Shown here one piece after another: positions 1 to 13,080 of a stretch of DNA of 64,000 nucleotides. The notes under the pieces were generated by a model that searched no databases, was not told the DNA's origin, and was given only the letters and a program-made list of their open reading frames with translations. The position numbers were made by a program, and so were the translations under genes. Every line of letters begins with the position of its first letter. Positions within the stretch are counted from its first letter, which is position 1. The stretch covers positions 1,254,643 to 1,318,642 of the forward strand of contig JACAXG010000007.1 of assembly GCA_018881555.1 (NCBI GenBank), given 5' to 3'. This DNA comes from Amblyornis subalaris. Its lineage: Eukaryota > Chordata > Aves > Passeriformes > Ptilonorhynchidae.

Positions 1-2220
1 TTGAGATATATGCTGAGCAGTATAGGGACGATATAAAAATAGTTTGATGTTTTGCTCGGGGATGGAACAATGTGGCCAGTGCCCACACGGTGCTGTGGAG
101 GAAGCTCAGAGATCACCATCAGTCCTTCAGGGAGTACGGCTGCTTTCAGATAAGGGAACATGCTTTCTATTGTTACAGTTTTAAACTTGGCTGATTAAAA
201 AGAAGGCAAAAGTGAATGGGGAACGAAGATGGAATAAAAATATCAATTTGTATCCCTTGTAACTTGAAAGAGAGAATTACATTGAGTGGATAAGCGGCTA
301 CCTGGTGACTAGCAGGGGTAAGTGGCTAATGAAAGAACCGAGATCAAAAAAGCTATCAAAGAGAGAAATAGCTCATAGCAGTCGCTGCCATGCAGTGTCA
401 CTGAGGTAAGCATCTCAGCCAGATTGCCAGATTACACAATGGATTTTCTGTTTGTTCAGGTAATAAAATTATCCAGATTTTAAGAAGAAATATTATCTAA
501 ATACGTTTTGTCATGTCTGTGTTTTAAGTGAATGTAAGTCCTGAAAATTGATTATATTAGTCATTCTCTGCTTCCTGGAGTTTGGAGGATCCTCACCAAG
601 TGGAGGCTGAAGGTTTTGATACACAAACAGCAGCAGAGTTGTGGTAACTCTTCCATTGCACAGCACATTCTTCTTTATTTGCTGCAGTGAATGTGTGGTA
701 ATTTACCCATCTGGATTTGAGTCATAAGCTGCCTCTCAGGGANAATGTGTGTTCCAGCCACCATGGCAGGGAACCTGAAAGATAAAATGTGGTTGCCACA
801 TATGAAAGTGTAAATAATACAACTTCTTGTCATCAGATGAGTCATGGTGGTTCCAAGTGTGTAAGTACATGCTCAGCTTGAAGGATGGAAAGCACACAAG
901 TAGTGTTTCTACTCTGACAAAGGTATGTGTGAAATGACAAGTTAAAATAGGTAGCTTTTGGGTAATAATTGCAGCTCATTTTNTAGTTTAGAGCACTTTT
1001 TTTGCTTTATACAGTTCTTTATGAGACAATATGCTGTTGCAGACTCTTTTATTATTATTTTATTTTTATTATTGGTTTTATCATGTTGGCTGCAGAAATA
1101 TTGCCAAGTACTTCATGGTGAACTGTAGCAAAACCACNTGGGATTAATCAGGATGTGAAATAATATCTATTATTTCACTTTTATAGGGTAGGAACCNTGT
1201 GTGTGCATGCCAGTTAATTGTGTTCAAGGAAAACTTTCTCTTGCACTGCCACTTATCACAGAAGTAGAAATAATATTATAATTTCATTTTTAAAAATCCA
1301 CCACTTTAGTCTGAGGGTAAACTGAAACTTTTTTTGGTTGATTTGTCACCATGCTGTCAATTAACTGGGGCAAAAAATAAAAACTTCTATGCAGTATGAA
1401 TAGGCAGCAGACAAGCAATGCAAAGCTGTTGCCTTCTTTGCCCTGTATTGCAGCAGGTGAATATTAATGTTTGNAGGTGCAAATACCTCTATAGAGTATA
1501 GGCACGTACAACTTACATTTTTACGTGCCCAGATCTCTTTGACAGCTTTTGAAAATACTAGAAATAGTGCAGTGAGGAACAGTACCACAGACAGGTGAGA
1601 TCACAGCCATGATTTTTTAACACCNCTGTGTGGCTTGCATAGTTTCATACACAGTAGCAAACCAGTACCTTTTGTAAATAAACAAATGTCATAGGTGATG
1701 AACAGTTAACTAATTGAAACTGTCCACCCCCAGCCAGCTTTATAAATGGACTGCNATTTAGCAAGTCAGAGAAGGCTGCACTTTTTTTTTCTGGTGATTA
1801 GATGGAAACTATGTTCTTCTGAGCAACATTTGCAATAAAGTGAATTGATGTCATGTTCAGTTATGCATATAGAAAAACTTGGGAATTTACTGAGGTGTGT
1901 GAGGGTTTCACTGGCATAAGTTAGATGTAGCTGCATTGCTCAAACTGTGTGTGGCTGTAAGGAGGTTTCTCTAAATCTGTGTCAATACTGTAATTAAACC
2001 ACACCATGCAGAACAAACCATATAGTGCCATTTTTATATGTCTCTGCTATGTAATTTTTCGAAAAAACTTTGTTGAATGAAAATTTATTGGCTGTCCTTA
2101 TGATACTTGCTGGTTAATCATGAGATGTACTCCTCCTTGTGCTTGTAAGAAATGACAATGTTTAATTAAGATATGGTAAGAAGTAAATTTAAAATGCATA
2201 ATTAATAATATCTAAAAGAC
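1..2220. other. non-coding, AT-rich stretch
   Basis: No gene, RNA gene or recognisable repeat was seen. A short AT-rich low-complexity stretch of TTA/TTTTA units lies at about 1049-1077. The only open frame of note (minus strand, 1361-1588, 75 codons) crosses an ambiguous base and shows no motif or resemblance to a known family. Several isolated n bases (near 743, 983, 1138, 1197, 1474) mark unresolved positions. Confidence 0.6.
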
Positions 2221-2338
2221 TCATAGAATCACGGCCTGGTTTGGGTTGGAAGGGACCTTAAAGATTATCTAATTGCAGGCAGGGGCACCTTCCACTAGAC
2301 CCGGTTGCTCAGAGCCCCATCCAGCCTGCTCTTGAAGA
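2221..2338 (-). mobile_element. CR1 LINE, truncated 3' end
   Basis: Read on the minus strand this is the 3' terminal part of CR1, the chicken-repeat LINE found across birds. On the plus strand it begins with the inverted tail (tcatagaatcacggcc), then gggttggaagggacc and ttccactagacccggttgc, and fades at about 2338. Compared with the other copies in this window it lacks roughly 16 bases between the 'agattatct' and 'ggcaggggcacc' blocks, so it carries an internal deletion. It is a 5'-truncated dead copy with no coding capacity. Identity is firm; the exact left edge of the element is approximate. Confidence 0.93.
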
Positions 2339-5300
2339 AGAAGGTCTGATGCTTTGCACTTACCAGCCTAGGAAAAAAACCCCAGAAAGCCAGGTTTCTT
2401 GGTGAATTTCTCTTTTGGCTTAGTGGTAGCTGTCTGGACTGGCAGATTCTTGAGAAGGGCAGCTATCAGATGGTGTGCTGGAAAGGCAGATGATGGTGCA
2501 AGAGTGACCCATTCCCTTATGTGGTTCTGGAATTCTGGCTTGCAAGCGGCAGCAGTAGCCAAATGGAGATAGTGATTAATTTCTAGTTACTCAGATTTTA
2601 ATAATGTAATTCCTTATATTTTAGTAGTTATCCATTAATTTTTACTTTAGCTCTGACTATCTCTTGTTGCCCCTTATCTCAGCTGTTTCATTTTAGCATG
2701 TCAAGGAAGAGGAAGAAAAGAGGCTGCAAATGTGTGGGGACAGCCTTGTGCCTGTGGAGCAGATTACCTCCGGGACACACAGCTGAAGTGTTTGAAACGC
2801 CCTGGAGTTTGGCAGCTTTCCGTTTGCTTTCCCTTTTCCTTCCTTTTTTTAGTCCTCCAGTAATAGCTCCCTTGTTCCAAAGAACAAAACCAGCACTTAG
2901 TGGTCATTCAGAAAGATTCATTAAAAACAGGAATGGAGTAATTGTAAACAGGCACCCCCCTCCTATATTTCCCTCCCCCTTCTATTCTAGCCCAGGGCAC
3001 AGCAGCCTTGTGTTGTCTGGCTCCAGACAATTTTTGGGAGGAAAAAAGGAACAATAGCCTTTGGAGGTTAAAATAACCTTTCCTTATTCAGCTGTTACAG
3101 TACTTTCTTAGAAAACTGAGACAACTAGATTTTAATTTTTTAAAACCGCACATTTTAACTGATAAACATTCTCTTGTGAAATCATAGCGTGACTCTTTTA
3201 TAATAAAATAGAGGTAGTAATTGTGCTAAGATTTCATTGCAAGAGGTAAGAAAGGTGGGAAACAGCAATGGGAACGTTAATCAATGCAGTTTTCATATAG
3301 ACCAGGGTAATCAGTGGCTGATAAAGCTGTGATTCATTCCTGGTTTGTCTTTTTTTACAGTAATATTGGAGATTTGTTAACCTTTGTACTTACCAAGAAT
3401 TGTTTGCAGTGGTATAGGTTGCGAGAAGTAGCGGTGATTTGCTGGATAGGTGATGTTTGTGGAAATTGTTTCATCACTAAAACACTTTTTTAATTATGGA
3501 ATTACGGAAGGGACCTGAAGATGTGCTCCGGGTACCTCTCCTCCCTCCCCTTTGCCTCTGCAGCTGCAGAACTCTTGCAGAATGTCTGCTGCCTTCCCGC
3601 CCTCATCAGCTCTGCCTAAGACTGAACTGAAGCTGAGGCAGGTAAAATGCCACGGGTTTAGATGCAAAAACAGGTGCAAAGTTACCTTAACACTTGTAAC
3701 TGCTCCAAAATGGAGCTTTTTATCGGTAGCAACCAGCGTGTCCTGGACAAGTGGTGGGTACTTAGTAATAATTGTGACATTTTTGAGAGACAGATGGTTT
3801 GGCTGCGCTTCTTGCATAAACTATTTTGTTATCTGTACTAGTGTGAGAAGCACTTTTCAATGGGAGAGCCAGCTGACTTCAAAGCAGGACAATCAATGTG
3901 TTTGTCTGACCTGGCATGCAGTAGCCCAGGGATAAACTGGATCTGAATGAGCCACACCAGGCACTGGAAAACAGTACAGTGGCAAAAACAGCAGAGCTGC
4001 TCCCCATGTGGTGTGGAGAAATGCGTTTAGTCAGAGGGCTGCTTTAATCGAACTGGTGCATGAATTAACTGGCTTTGAATTATCCTGAGTTTCTTCTCAT
4101 GACCTCCTATTTTGCCAGGAGGGATAGAAGTAGAATTGCTGTGATAGGATGCTATTGCAAGGTTCTGGTGCAAAGTTGTTAAGGACAAATTACGGCCCAG
4201 TTGTTGCCATCCTGACTGGGTGGTGTAACTGCTTAAAAATAAATACCATGAGGAACAGCCTAATCCATCTAATTACTCACTGCTGTTATGCAAGTGATTG
4301 GGTAGGATTAAATGGTTAGGATCTATCCAGTTTATTTAAAAGCTTCTCAGAGTGACCATTTTTTCCCTTTTTCCCTTAAGCAGAAGGGGCCAGAGCAGGA
4401 AAGCATGGGAAGGACAGCATGTATAGGTTCTCCTCATGTAGCAAATGCAAAGAGACAGATTTTGTCTGCTGGATTGATGGGATGTGGCATGGCTCCCTTC
4501 ACCTCCAGCCTAACCTCGTGGCAGAAGACAGTATAAGTGGTCCCAGAAGCGATAGGTCTGTAATGGGAAGTCGTGCGTGGCTGTTGAGCCGAAGNCCCGC
4601 ACCTGTTCTGTGTCATAACAACTTCCCCTGCGCACGGGGGGAGTTCTGAGAGTTATTTATTTAAGTATGAATTTCGTTGGATCCTGAGGCCTTTCCTCTT
4701 GCTGAACAATCAAGGTAGTTTCCTGTTCTGCCAGCAAAGCTTTGACCTAACTCTTTTTGGCTTGTCCTCCTAAACTTCCATGTAACCATGTGCATGTCTG
4801 CAAAGACCGTTATTGCAAAGGCCTCTGAAATCATATTATGATGAAGGATAATAATTACTTTTTTCACAACTTCTTAATTTGTTTTCTTTTGACTTCATGA
4901 AGTAAGCATGAAAAAAATTGTGAGCTTTTTCTGATGAATTACAGAAGAATATACCGATCTCACACTATTTGCCATGCTGTTACCCCATGTCCCCTACCTT
5001 TAGTTCTGGCCTGGACTAGATTTGCCTGTTTCAGGTTAGTGTTTTCAGTCAGAGACTGTAACAGCATCACAGCTTGGCAGCATCCTCACACCCACACAAC
5101 CACATTTTTCTGTGGTTTTTGACTTGTTAACCTCAGTCCTTCATTGGTTCATACCTATTTGAGTAGGTGGTTGTGCTGTGTCTTTGGAGAGCATCTCCAG
5201 AGCTGCGTGCTTTAAAGTATGCTTGGGGAAGATGGAATTTCTTCCTGAACCTGTTCAAATCACAGGGAAAGTGAGCAGGGGAAGTGTATTACCATTATCT

Positions 5301-8300
5301 TAGTATTAGTTTAGATCAATGTCATAAAGCTATTATGCTTTGATAATGAGTCATAAATACAAGGGTTTATGCTGAGAGTGATACTTGAGGGCTTTCTTTT
5401 ATAACAATACATGTAGTCAGTTTCTTTTGATATAAAAATCTTAAAGCTTAGTTTAATATGGTACTGTATATCCGTATACCTCATAGTCATCTATCTCTTC
5501 CTTCACCCAGATCTATTTTATAATTGTTTTACATTTTTCTGTGGTAAAAGATACCTGATGAGAGTGATCAGGCTTGGGATTCGGTGATTAGTGCTATTTT
5601 AGATCTGCAGATACCATTTATACAGATGGACCCAGCTGTTTCTGTCTGATATTGATGTGAGGCTGCTAATTGCTGATGGCAGGTTTATTTTTGCTACTGT
5701 GCTGCCCTTGGTCATCCTTGTAGTTGTGAACTGTCAAAATATTAGGGCTTTGGGGCCCTCATTCTTCACCACATCAGAACTGTTGTCTTGAACCTCGCAC
5801 AGGTGGGATATTGCGGAGATCATCCTGTTTTGATTTGTGGATCTGAGGAATTACTGAAGTTAAGGCATACAGGGAGTACTAAGTACAGGCATCTTTAGCA
5901 GACAGGATCGTTGGTCCTGGAAAATCCAAAACAAAAACTTCTGCAACCTGACCTGTCATCAGCGTTGGGGTATAAAAGAAGTTTGAAAAATTTAACTTGT
6001 GTTTAGAGTCTTGTCAGGATTTCTGAAAGTGCTATGGAGAGACTAAAATCTGCGTTCAAAGAAAAATAGTCATTGCATGTGACAGTTCAGTAACTTGAAG
6101 CACATGATTTTCTTGTCACAGAAAATACCTGTGCTTTCAAATATGAAGACATATATGAAATATCTCAGCTTTCTATATTTGTTTTTAGTTTTGACTTCCA
6201 CTGTTGACGTTTTGCACAATAACTTCTGTAATGTGTAAATATAGAGAGTGTCCAGTAAAAGGGTGAAGGTGGGTCATGGTCTTGCATAAAGGAGATAATA
6301 CTGGATGGAAAAGATGAGAAAAAGCACACAGGCAATGTAAATTACACCGATTCAGTTACTTTTGAAGTGGTAAGTGCTGTAGTATTACCATAGTTGCTCT
6401 TCTTTGCCTTTGTTCTGTCATTACCTAAGAAAAGATTGTTGTTTGATAAACAATGTGCAGCATTGGATGCCAGATGAAAGCATAGCCAAGAGATTAGATT
6501 ACATTATCAAGGGAGAGAGGAAGGAAGATGCATTGAGAACGGGTCTGTTACAAGTCACCAGGTAATTATCAAGCTCCGTAATTATAAAGGGGCAGCCTCT
6601 CCTTTCTAATGTCTGTTTTAAATGTTAGTTGTGATTAAAAGCAGATCATTTGTGGGGGCAGTAGTAGGGAAGGAGGAGTGGGCTTTGTTATTTCTCCATC
6701 CTTATTGTTGTTGAAACAAAGCAAAGCTACAAAAGTGGAAAAAGTCCTTTAATTGTGTGTATACATGTACATGTTTGGAGGGCAGAGACAGGGGATCGTG
6801 AGAGCTCTGAACGTTGGATTTCTCAGCAAAGTGGATGTAAAAATCAATCTGAAAATAGTGTGGCATGAAGTAAATTATTTTTTCTTCTGGTAATGAAGTC
6901 GCAGGTCTGGTTTAGCTAATGTCAAGAGCTGATGGTTGATGGTGGTGCGATACATTGGAGTGTCTCCACAGGTTTCAAAACTGGGGGAAAGATAAAGTTC
7001 AAAATGACAGGTAGCTTATTCTATATTACACCTAATGCTGATATCTCTACTGATAGTTAATATCATTTTGCCATGTGGCATATTTTTTCCTCTGTGTCAC
7101 AGGTCATTGGAAACAAATTTTGCTAGCTGCAATTACTATAGTCTTAAATAGAAAGAGAAGATTTTCCCTCTTTAGAATCACTACATATGTAGTTTAATAA
7201 AGGCCATTTTTGTGGCCTGTTCTCATGTTTGCTCTATTGAATACAGCCAAAACAGGTTTCCACCCACATAAAATTGTCTAAAATCCCACAAGTAATGCTG
7301 TGGAAATACCTGCATAGCCACCACTCCTCTGAATGTGCCGTATCACCTTAGGTCTAGGAGAATGAATTAAATTTTAAAGTTCTACATTTGTGTTCTGTAT
7401 GGTTAGAATATGAAGGGGTTTAACTGCTTGGTTTTGGAAAACTGTAAACACAAAGTTAGAGAATGTGTCCTTGAGAGCCAAGAAAAGGACAGGCTATGGC
7501 TAGAAACATACTTGAATTGGGAGAGCATTAAAGTGCCTTAAAAGGGGAAGAAGAGAGAAAAAATGAAAAAAAAACCATCCCAAACAAAACTCAAACCAAA
7601 CAAATTAACTAAATAGCTTTCAGAAATGTGAGAGAGGTCTTCTGATTTGTGCTCAGACCTGGAATATGCCTTAAATCTCAGATTGCTATGTCAATTAAGT
7701 TCAGCTGCAAAGGAGAGCAGGCACATGCCTTTGGGAGCCAAAGAGAAATATTGATAAATAAANTGCATTGGATAGTTCTTTCATTCCTAACAAACAATGC
7801 TGTTAAAGAGGACAATGAGAGTGTTGTTTTAATGATATTCTAACCCGTGACTGGAATAGCTTTGCGTGAAACATGGAAATTTCGCTTTGTCAGAGGCCTG
7901 TGAATGGTACTGAAACTGTAATTGTGGTCAGTGCTATTGTGAGATGGAAACACTGGAAGATGTGATCTTTGCTATGAGTTTTCACGTCCGTTTTATGTGA
8001 CTGGTGGCTCATGTGTAAAAGCCTTGTCATAGTTGGAAGAGCAGGGAGCAAATGGACTTGCCAATGCCAGGGAGTCAGCCCTCAGTTAGCGTGTGAATTG
8101 CTATGAACTCAGCAGCATTCATTGCATGCTCTGCTGTATTTGGCCTGTTAGTCCAGAATGAAATTTGAAATACTTAGTTCTGTGTTAGACCTGATTCTCT
8201 TTGAACTGGTTAACATGGTTCTTTTGGACATTCACTACCATGTGTAGTCTGTGTAATGTGGGCTTGCCTGTGGGAAGCAACCTGCCCCGATTTAGTAAGG

Positions 8301-8335
8301 TCCCAGCCTTACTGAAAAGCTTCTCCCCCTCCCAC
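2339..8335. other. non-coding stretch, no gene recognised
   Basis: About 6 kb without a supported gene. Open frames at 2698-3057 (plus, 119 codons) and 3494-3935 (one on each strand) have no recognisable domain and overlap one another, as chance frames do. A weak exon-like segment is listed separately at 3564-3641. The rest is moderately AT-rich unique sequence with isolated ambiguous bases. Confidence 0.5.
3564..3641 (+). other. weak exon-like segment (78 nt)
   Basis: A pyrimidine-rich tract ending in ctctgcag precedes position 3564, and a ggcag|gtaaaa donor-like site follows 3641. The 78 bases between are a multiple of three and stay open in one frame, giving a peptide containing MSAAFPPSSALPKTELK. 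I do not recognise it. Acceptor/donor pairs like this occur by chance in 64 kb, and nothing links it to neighbouring exons. It is recorded as a low-probability candidate only. Confidence 0.12.
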
Positions 8336-8470
8336 ATCTTTTTTTTCTTTTCTCTTCCTTTTTTTACCTATTTTTTTCTAAGTGGGTTTTGTGGAACTGA
8401 AGTATTACTGTGGTATTTCAGAGCAAAATCCTCAGATCTTAAAAAAAAAAGAAAAGAAAAGAAAAATAAA
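8336..8470. repeat. pyrimidine tract followed by A/G-rich tract
   Basis: A T-rich pyrimidine run at about 8336-8381 is followed some 60 bases later by an A-rich purine run at about 8439-8470 built of AAAAG units. Parts are inverted complements of each other (about 12 bases, tttttcttttct versus agaaaagaaaaa), so a weak stem is possible. The tracts account for the overlapping open frames on both strands around 8201-8682. Confidence 0.6.
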
Positions 8471-11151
8471 GGCGGGGGGAGTACAGGGATGGAGGAAGAG
8501 AAAAGCTCTGCATGGCAAACCATTGTCTCCGGAAATGGAACACGCCCACCAGGTATTTTTCCATCGGGAACTATTGAATTAGTCCTCTGCATCCTGATCA
8601 GAGAGATTGTAAAAGTGGGACGCTTGCAGTGAACAGACTGGTTTTTGTCAATAGCTTTGAAACTGCCTGCCAGAGCTCGCATGCTTTTGTGCAGTAATTT
8701 GTTTATTACTACTTCCTTCCTATGAAAACAGAATAAAAGGAGTGACAGGCAAAATACACATTTGGATGAGATTTTACAGTTTGAAGACTGAACTGTTTCG
8801 TAAGAATAATTTGATGGTGTGCATTTGTTCCCTCATCCAGTGGGAACCCAAGGAGGAATAGCTGCTGGGGCGTGCCCTTTGGGAAGTGGGAAAGCAGCAG
8901 GATGCTCCATCTCTGCGGGGGACACAGTCACTACTAAAATGTGAGAGACTGCATTGAACTCAGTTCCCTGAAATACTGCATGATAGTAGAAAAAAGGGTG
9001 CTTGGCAGCACAAATCAGCTGCGTGTCATTGCTACAGCAGCGGGATGGAAGTGTGGGTNGGCAGTCACAAGCTGCGGAGTTCATAGGTTGTGTGACTTTC
9101 CTATTCCTGGAATGGGAGTTGCTGCTGAGATGGAGTCACTGAATTATGAGTGGGTGGATCTCCTGTGCCAAACAACATAACTTGAGGCACGAAGGTGATT
9201 TACCTGAACTCATTTTGCTAATTGTTTCAAAATGCAGATTTTAACTGTGGTCAGAATCAAACCCTGAAATATGAATTTAGGTGAAGGATTATTATCTTGA
9301 GGTAGACAACGCTTTGCTTGATTCCTCTTCTTTGACTGTTGTGTCTCGGTGAGGAATCTCACAGTTGGTTGATGGCAGGGGTGGTATGAGTGAACAACCA
9401 TTCATGTTAGCTGAGCACCAGCACGTTTAACCAAACAGCTGTGTGGGGAGGTTGCAACTTTAGATTTCTCTTAACCACAGGTAAGAATAAGTTGGTGACC
9501 CTCAACATCAAGCACTGCCTACCCCATCTCTTGAGTTGCCCGGTTACAGGAGGGATAGGTATGCTCGTGCTTGGTTTTTTTAACATTCAGAAGAGAAGAC
9601 AAAATTTCACCTCACCTCTTCTTCAGCAAAATAATTTGCNGTACACACAAGTGCAGCACAGACTTGGTTAAAAAAGATGAAAGTCCATATTGTTTCTTAA
9701 AAGTATTTGTTAGCTCTTAATTTCTATTCAGATAGCATGCAATGCCTGCTGTTTTTTCATGGAGGCTTGGCATAGTCAGTGATGAGACCATCTTAACCTT
9801 GCAGCTCTCAGCACCAGTGAGGTAAAGCAAGCCTGGAGAGTGCGATGTATTTTCCATAGCGAGTCGTGGGTGATTAGCAGTTGGCAATGAGCTGATATGA
9901 AGTGCTAATGCAAGAGTGGCTGTGGTAATTGTTGTGTTGTCTGTGTCTCAGGAAGAGGTGTGTCTGCCTCTTGCCTGCAGTAAAATTGATGACATGGTCT
10001 GATAGACAAGTGCTACATAAAGACTGAGAGGAATTTATAGGCACCTGAAGGCAATACAAGCCGATGATGAAAGGTGTTCTCAATGTTAGACACTAATTCA
10101 TAGTGAAGTGAAATGCTCACAAGGGCTTTGTGTCTGCCGTGCAGCTTACCAGGATGAAAGCCCACCTAAATGGCAGCAGGTTGTAATTCAAACACNGTTT
10201 GGTGCCATGTTGAAGTTCACAAGCAAAAAAAAAAAGGAGAAATATTAATTAGATTTTAGCTGCAAACTTCTTGTTGCAGCTCTTTCTTAAGAATCTCCTC
10301 AACTACTCCACCTTTTACTTATTTGTTTCGTTATATTGCTGTCTGCTTTTTTCCTTTTGTTTATCTTAAATATGTGTATTCAACGCGCTAACATCAGTAA
10401 ATATTTCTGAAGTAGAGTAAATGGTATATTTGAACCAATTGGGTTAGAATTTTACAATTGCCTGTTTTACAGGTAACTAAGCGTTTTGTTCTGGGGAATA
10501 ACACGTTTTCTCAGTCTTGTCATCTGTCTCCAGAGCCTGTTTGTGTAGTTCATCAAGTTTCTGTGAAATAGGAGTAAGGTAACACACTCAAAAGATTCAG
10601 TAGTGCTTAAGAGCAGCTTCACTTCTTGAAGTATTGTTGGTGATTTAAGGACTGCTGTGAACTATTACTTATTACTTTGGTTTTTTTCTTCCAGAAGATA
10701 CCAGTTTCCAGTGATAAGCAAAGGAATTGTTATAGTCCCAAATGCAGAACAGAAGACTGGGGCAATTTGTGGGAGCAGATTAATTACTGTTACGTCCGTC
10801 CTGTGTTGTAATCACATTGTTATGGTCATCGTGGCCTGGGTCTGTAAGAAAGGCCAGGCTTGCAGAGAAATACATTAAAGAAATGGAAGAAGTTTCAGGC
10901 ACGGGTTACCGTGATTTAGAGAGCAGTGTGTTTTCCAGGAACCTTCTTTTTTTCCTTTGTCAGCTGATTCATAAAAGATAGTGCTTTTCCTGTATCCTGT
11001 TGGAGAGAGTTGCAAACTGCTTTTTGGATGACTGTAGCAATCTGAGGTAGTGAAGAATTGATGTTGGTATTGCATTGTCTTTTCAAAAGCATCCTATCAA
11101 ACGCTCAGCGNGCTGGTGGAGGGACATGTTTTTTATTTCTCAGACAAAATG
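8471..11151. other. non-coding stretch, no gene recognised
   Basis: No gene seen. Short frames on both strands (for example 8833-9084 minus and 8941-9180 plus) overlap and contain ambiguous bases. A poly-A run of about a dozen bases lies near 10226. A splice-acceptor-like tttttttcttccag ends near 10694, but no convincing donor or recognisable peptide follows. Confidence 0.5.
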
Positions 11152-11175
11152 CTGAATTTCCATGCTGAAATTCAG
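11152..11175. repeat. short perfect inverted repeat
   Basis: The arms CTGAATTTC (11152-11160) and GAAATTCAG (11167-11175) are perfect reverse complements separated by six bases, giving a 9-bp stem. No run of T follows that would suggest a terminator, and a stem this short can arise by chance. Confidence 0.4.
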
Positions 11176-11559
11176 AGACTGCGTTTTTATGTATGTATAA
11201 ATGTAATTACATTGTATAATTGTCACTGTGCTCACCTTTTCCCTACATAATCAAAATCTATTTGTTTTTTTGTTTGTGGTCTGTATCATTAAGTTTGCTT
11301 GCAAAGCAAAAAGCAGTGGAGTGGCAGAATTCTTTTAGAAACACTAGAGGTGCCAACACTAATGGTGATGATACAAAGTTCATACGTATTTTTATTTATT
11401 TCAAAACTAATTGCTTTCGCAGTCTTTCTTTACACTTTGTCTTCTTGTTAGTTTGTAAAAAAGTTGGATGATGTCATTATGTCCTGTTAAAGGAGGTCAG
11501 GTTGTACTTTAATGCCTAAAGTTATCTGAAACTCTTCTCAAATATGCCAAACAAATTCT

Positions 11560-12130
11560 CCATTTCCAAGGTCAAAATCAGCTAGGTTCCAGTGTCTCTG
11601 GAAGCTGTCTTTTTTTCCTTTTGGAGCCATCTTGCTGTTCTCTGGATGGCGTCTCCTGTTCACTCTTTCAGTTCATTCACTTGAGTTAGTCTTTACCAAA
11701 CTCTGTGTGGGTTTCCCCCCCTCTGCCTCCAAATCTTTCTCAATTGTTTTTCTCTGAACCACAACTTGCCCTTTTCTACCACTAATGATGCTTTTTCTTC
11801 TGACTTGCTCGTTTTGTGAACACTGGCCTATTCAAGGCTGAATTTCTCATTGCTCCCAGCTTGACCTTTCTTCATTTTGTTGACTTCATGCTTTCAAATT
11901 TTGCCTGCTTTTCCTCCCTCTCTCTTTGTTCTTCTTCTCTTGTCTTTTCCTTGGCACTGTATTTCTCCATCTTAGTGTGTCCCACTCTTCCTGTTCATGT
12001 CAGCTACCTCTCATTTTGTCACTTCTGGCAAAATCAATCACCTTGGTAAGGAAATTGCCAATTATATTGTATTTTCCTTTCCAATTCTTTGTTTTGTATA
12101 TGGTTTCTCTGATTCTGTTCCTTTTCCAGT
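11560..12130. other. pyrimidine-rich (C/T) block on plus strand
   Basis: For more than 500 bases the plus strand is dominated by C and T, with clusters such as tttccccccctctgcc, ttcctccctctctctttg and cttcttctcttgtctttt. It is not a simple repeat. Several overlapping open frames (11816-12194) result from the lack of A and G. No repeat family was recognised. It could be a decayed microsatellite-rich insertion or an old transposon fragment. Confidence 0.5.
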
Positions 12131-12689
12131 AATCATTTACTATCTCAGGTGTTACAAATTGATCAGTGACAAGAGATGTACTGAGTCAAAATAGTTATTC
12201 TCGAAAAGTGAAAATGCATCAAAAATTGAAAAAATCTATCTTGAAAATAATTCATGGCAACGGAATCAGCTTTTTCACATCAACATCCATTCCTCCCAGA
12301 GCTAAAACAAGAGCTTCCACAAAGCTGCAAAACTAATGAAACTTNTGATAAATTTGTATGTCTGATTGTTGACTGACTTCTGCTGAATTTTAGGAGGGCT
12401 GTAGCTGAACTTTTAGTGTATTAAATACCATGGTACCCACTTCAGGAAAGAAATATTATGCTCAATTAGCAAGAGATAAAACCTTAACTGGACTTAATGC
12501 CAGTGTGGACTCTGGGTAATTTACATGGGGATGGTATTTGGTCAGTTAGCCTTGGACATGGTGTGCTGACATAGACCTAAATTTCCTGATGAAAACAGGC
12601 CAGAATATGTCAATGGTCTCAGATTTGGCAAAACACAACTCGGGAAGTTGAAGACTGGTATATGGTGGGTGCGTGTTTGTTTCCTGTTG

Positions 12690-13080
12690 TTTGTTTGGTT
12701 TTGGTTTTGTTTTTTAGTATCTTGTTCTGAATGTAAAGGCTTTTAGGTATTTTTCTAAGTTTTATTTTTCTCTGATTCCTTTTACCCACTCCCAGCATTT
12801 TCTTCAGTTGCATTGCTTTCTTTTCTGACTCTTGTCCGTTCCTCACCTCTGCACTTCTTTCCCAGATTTCCCTTTCCTGGTATTTCTTGCTTTGAACTGA
12901 CAGTTGCTGTGTTATATAGCAAACCTTTCTGATTTTTTCTGAAACTCTTCTGGTGAGTTTTTTTTTCTTATCCTATAATTTCTAGTCTTTGACTTCTTAC
13001 TTCTCCCTGCTGCTTACTAAAGCAAAGTCTTTGTGCTTTGAATTCACATTATCACTGTCTTTTGACTGGTCAGATCCTTT
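12690..13080. other. second pyrimidine-rich block
   Basis: A T/C-rich plus-strand stretch with tggttttggttttgtttttt near 12696 and repeated tttct/cttcc clusters to about 13080. Minus-strand open frames here (12619-12846, 12997-13302) are lysine-rich because of this composition and show no family resemblance. Confidence 0.4.

Noticed and set aside
8201..8682. Opposed frames of 143, 104 and 66 codons
   Set aside because: They are created by the pyrimidine and purine tracts at 8336-8470.
11152..11175. Hairpin as a possible small RNA precursor (also 22957-22979)
   Set aside because: The stems are only 9 bp, too short for a microRNA precursor, with no extended pairing beyond them.
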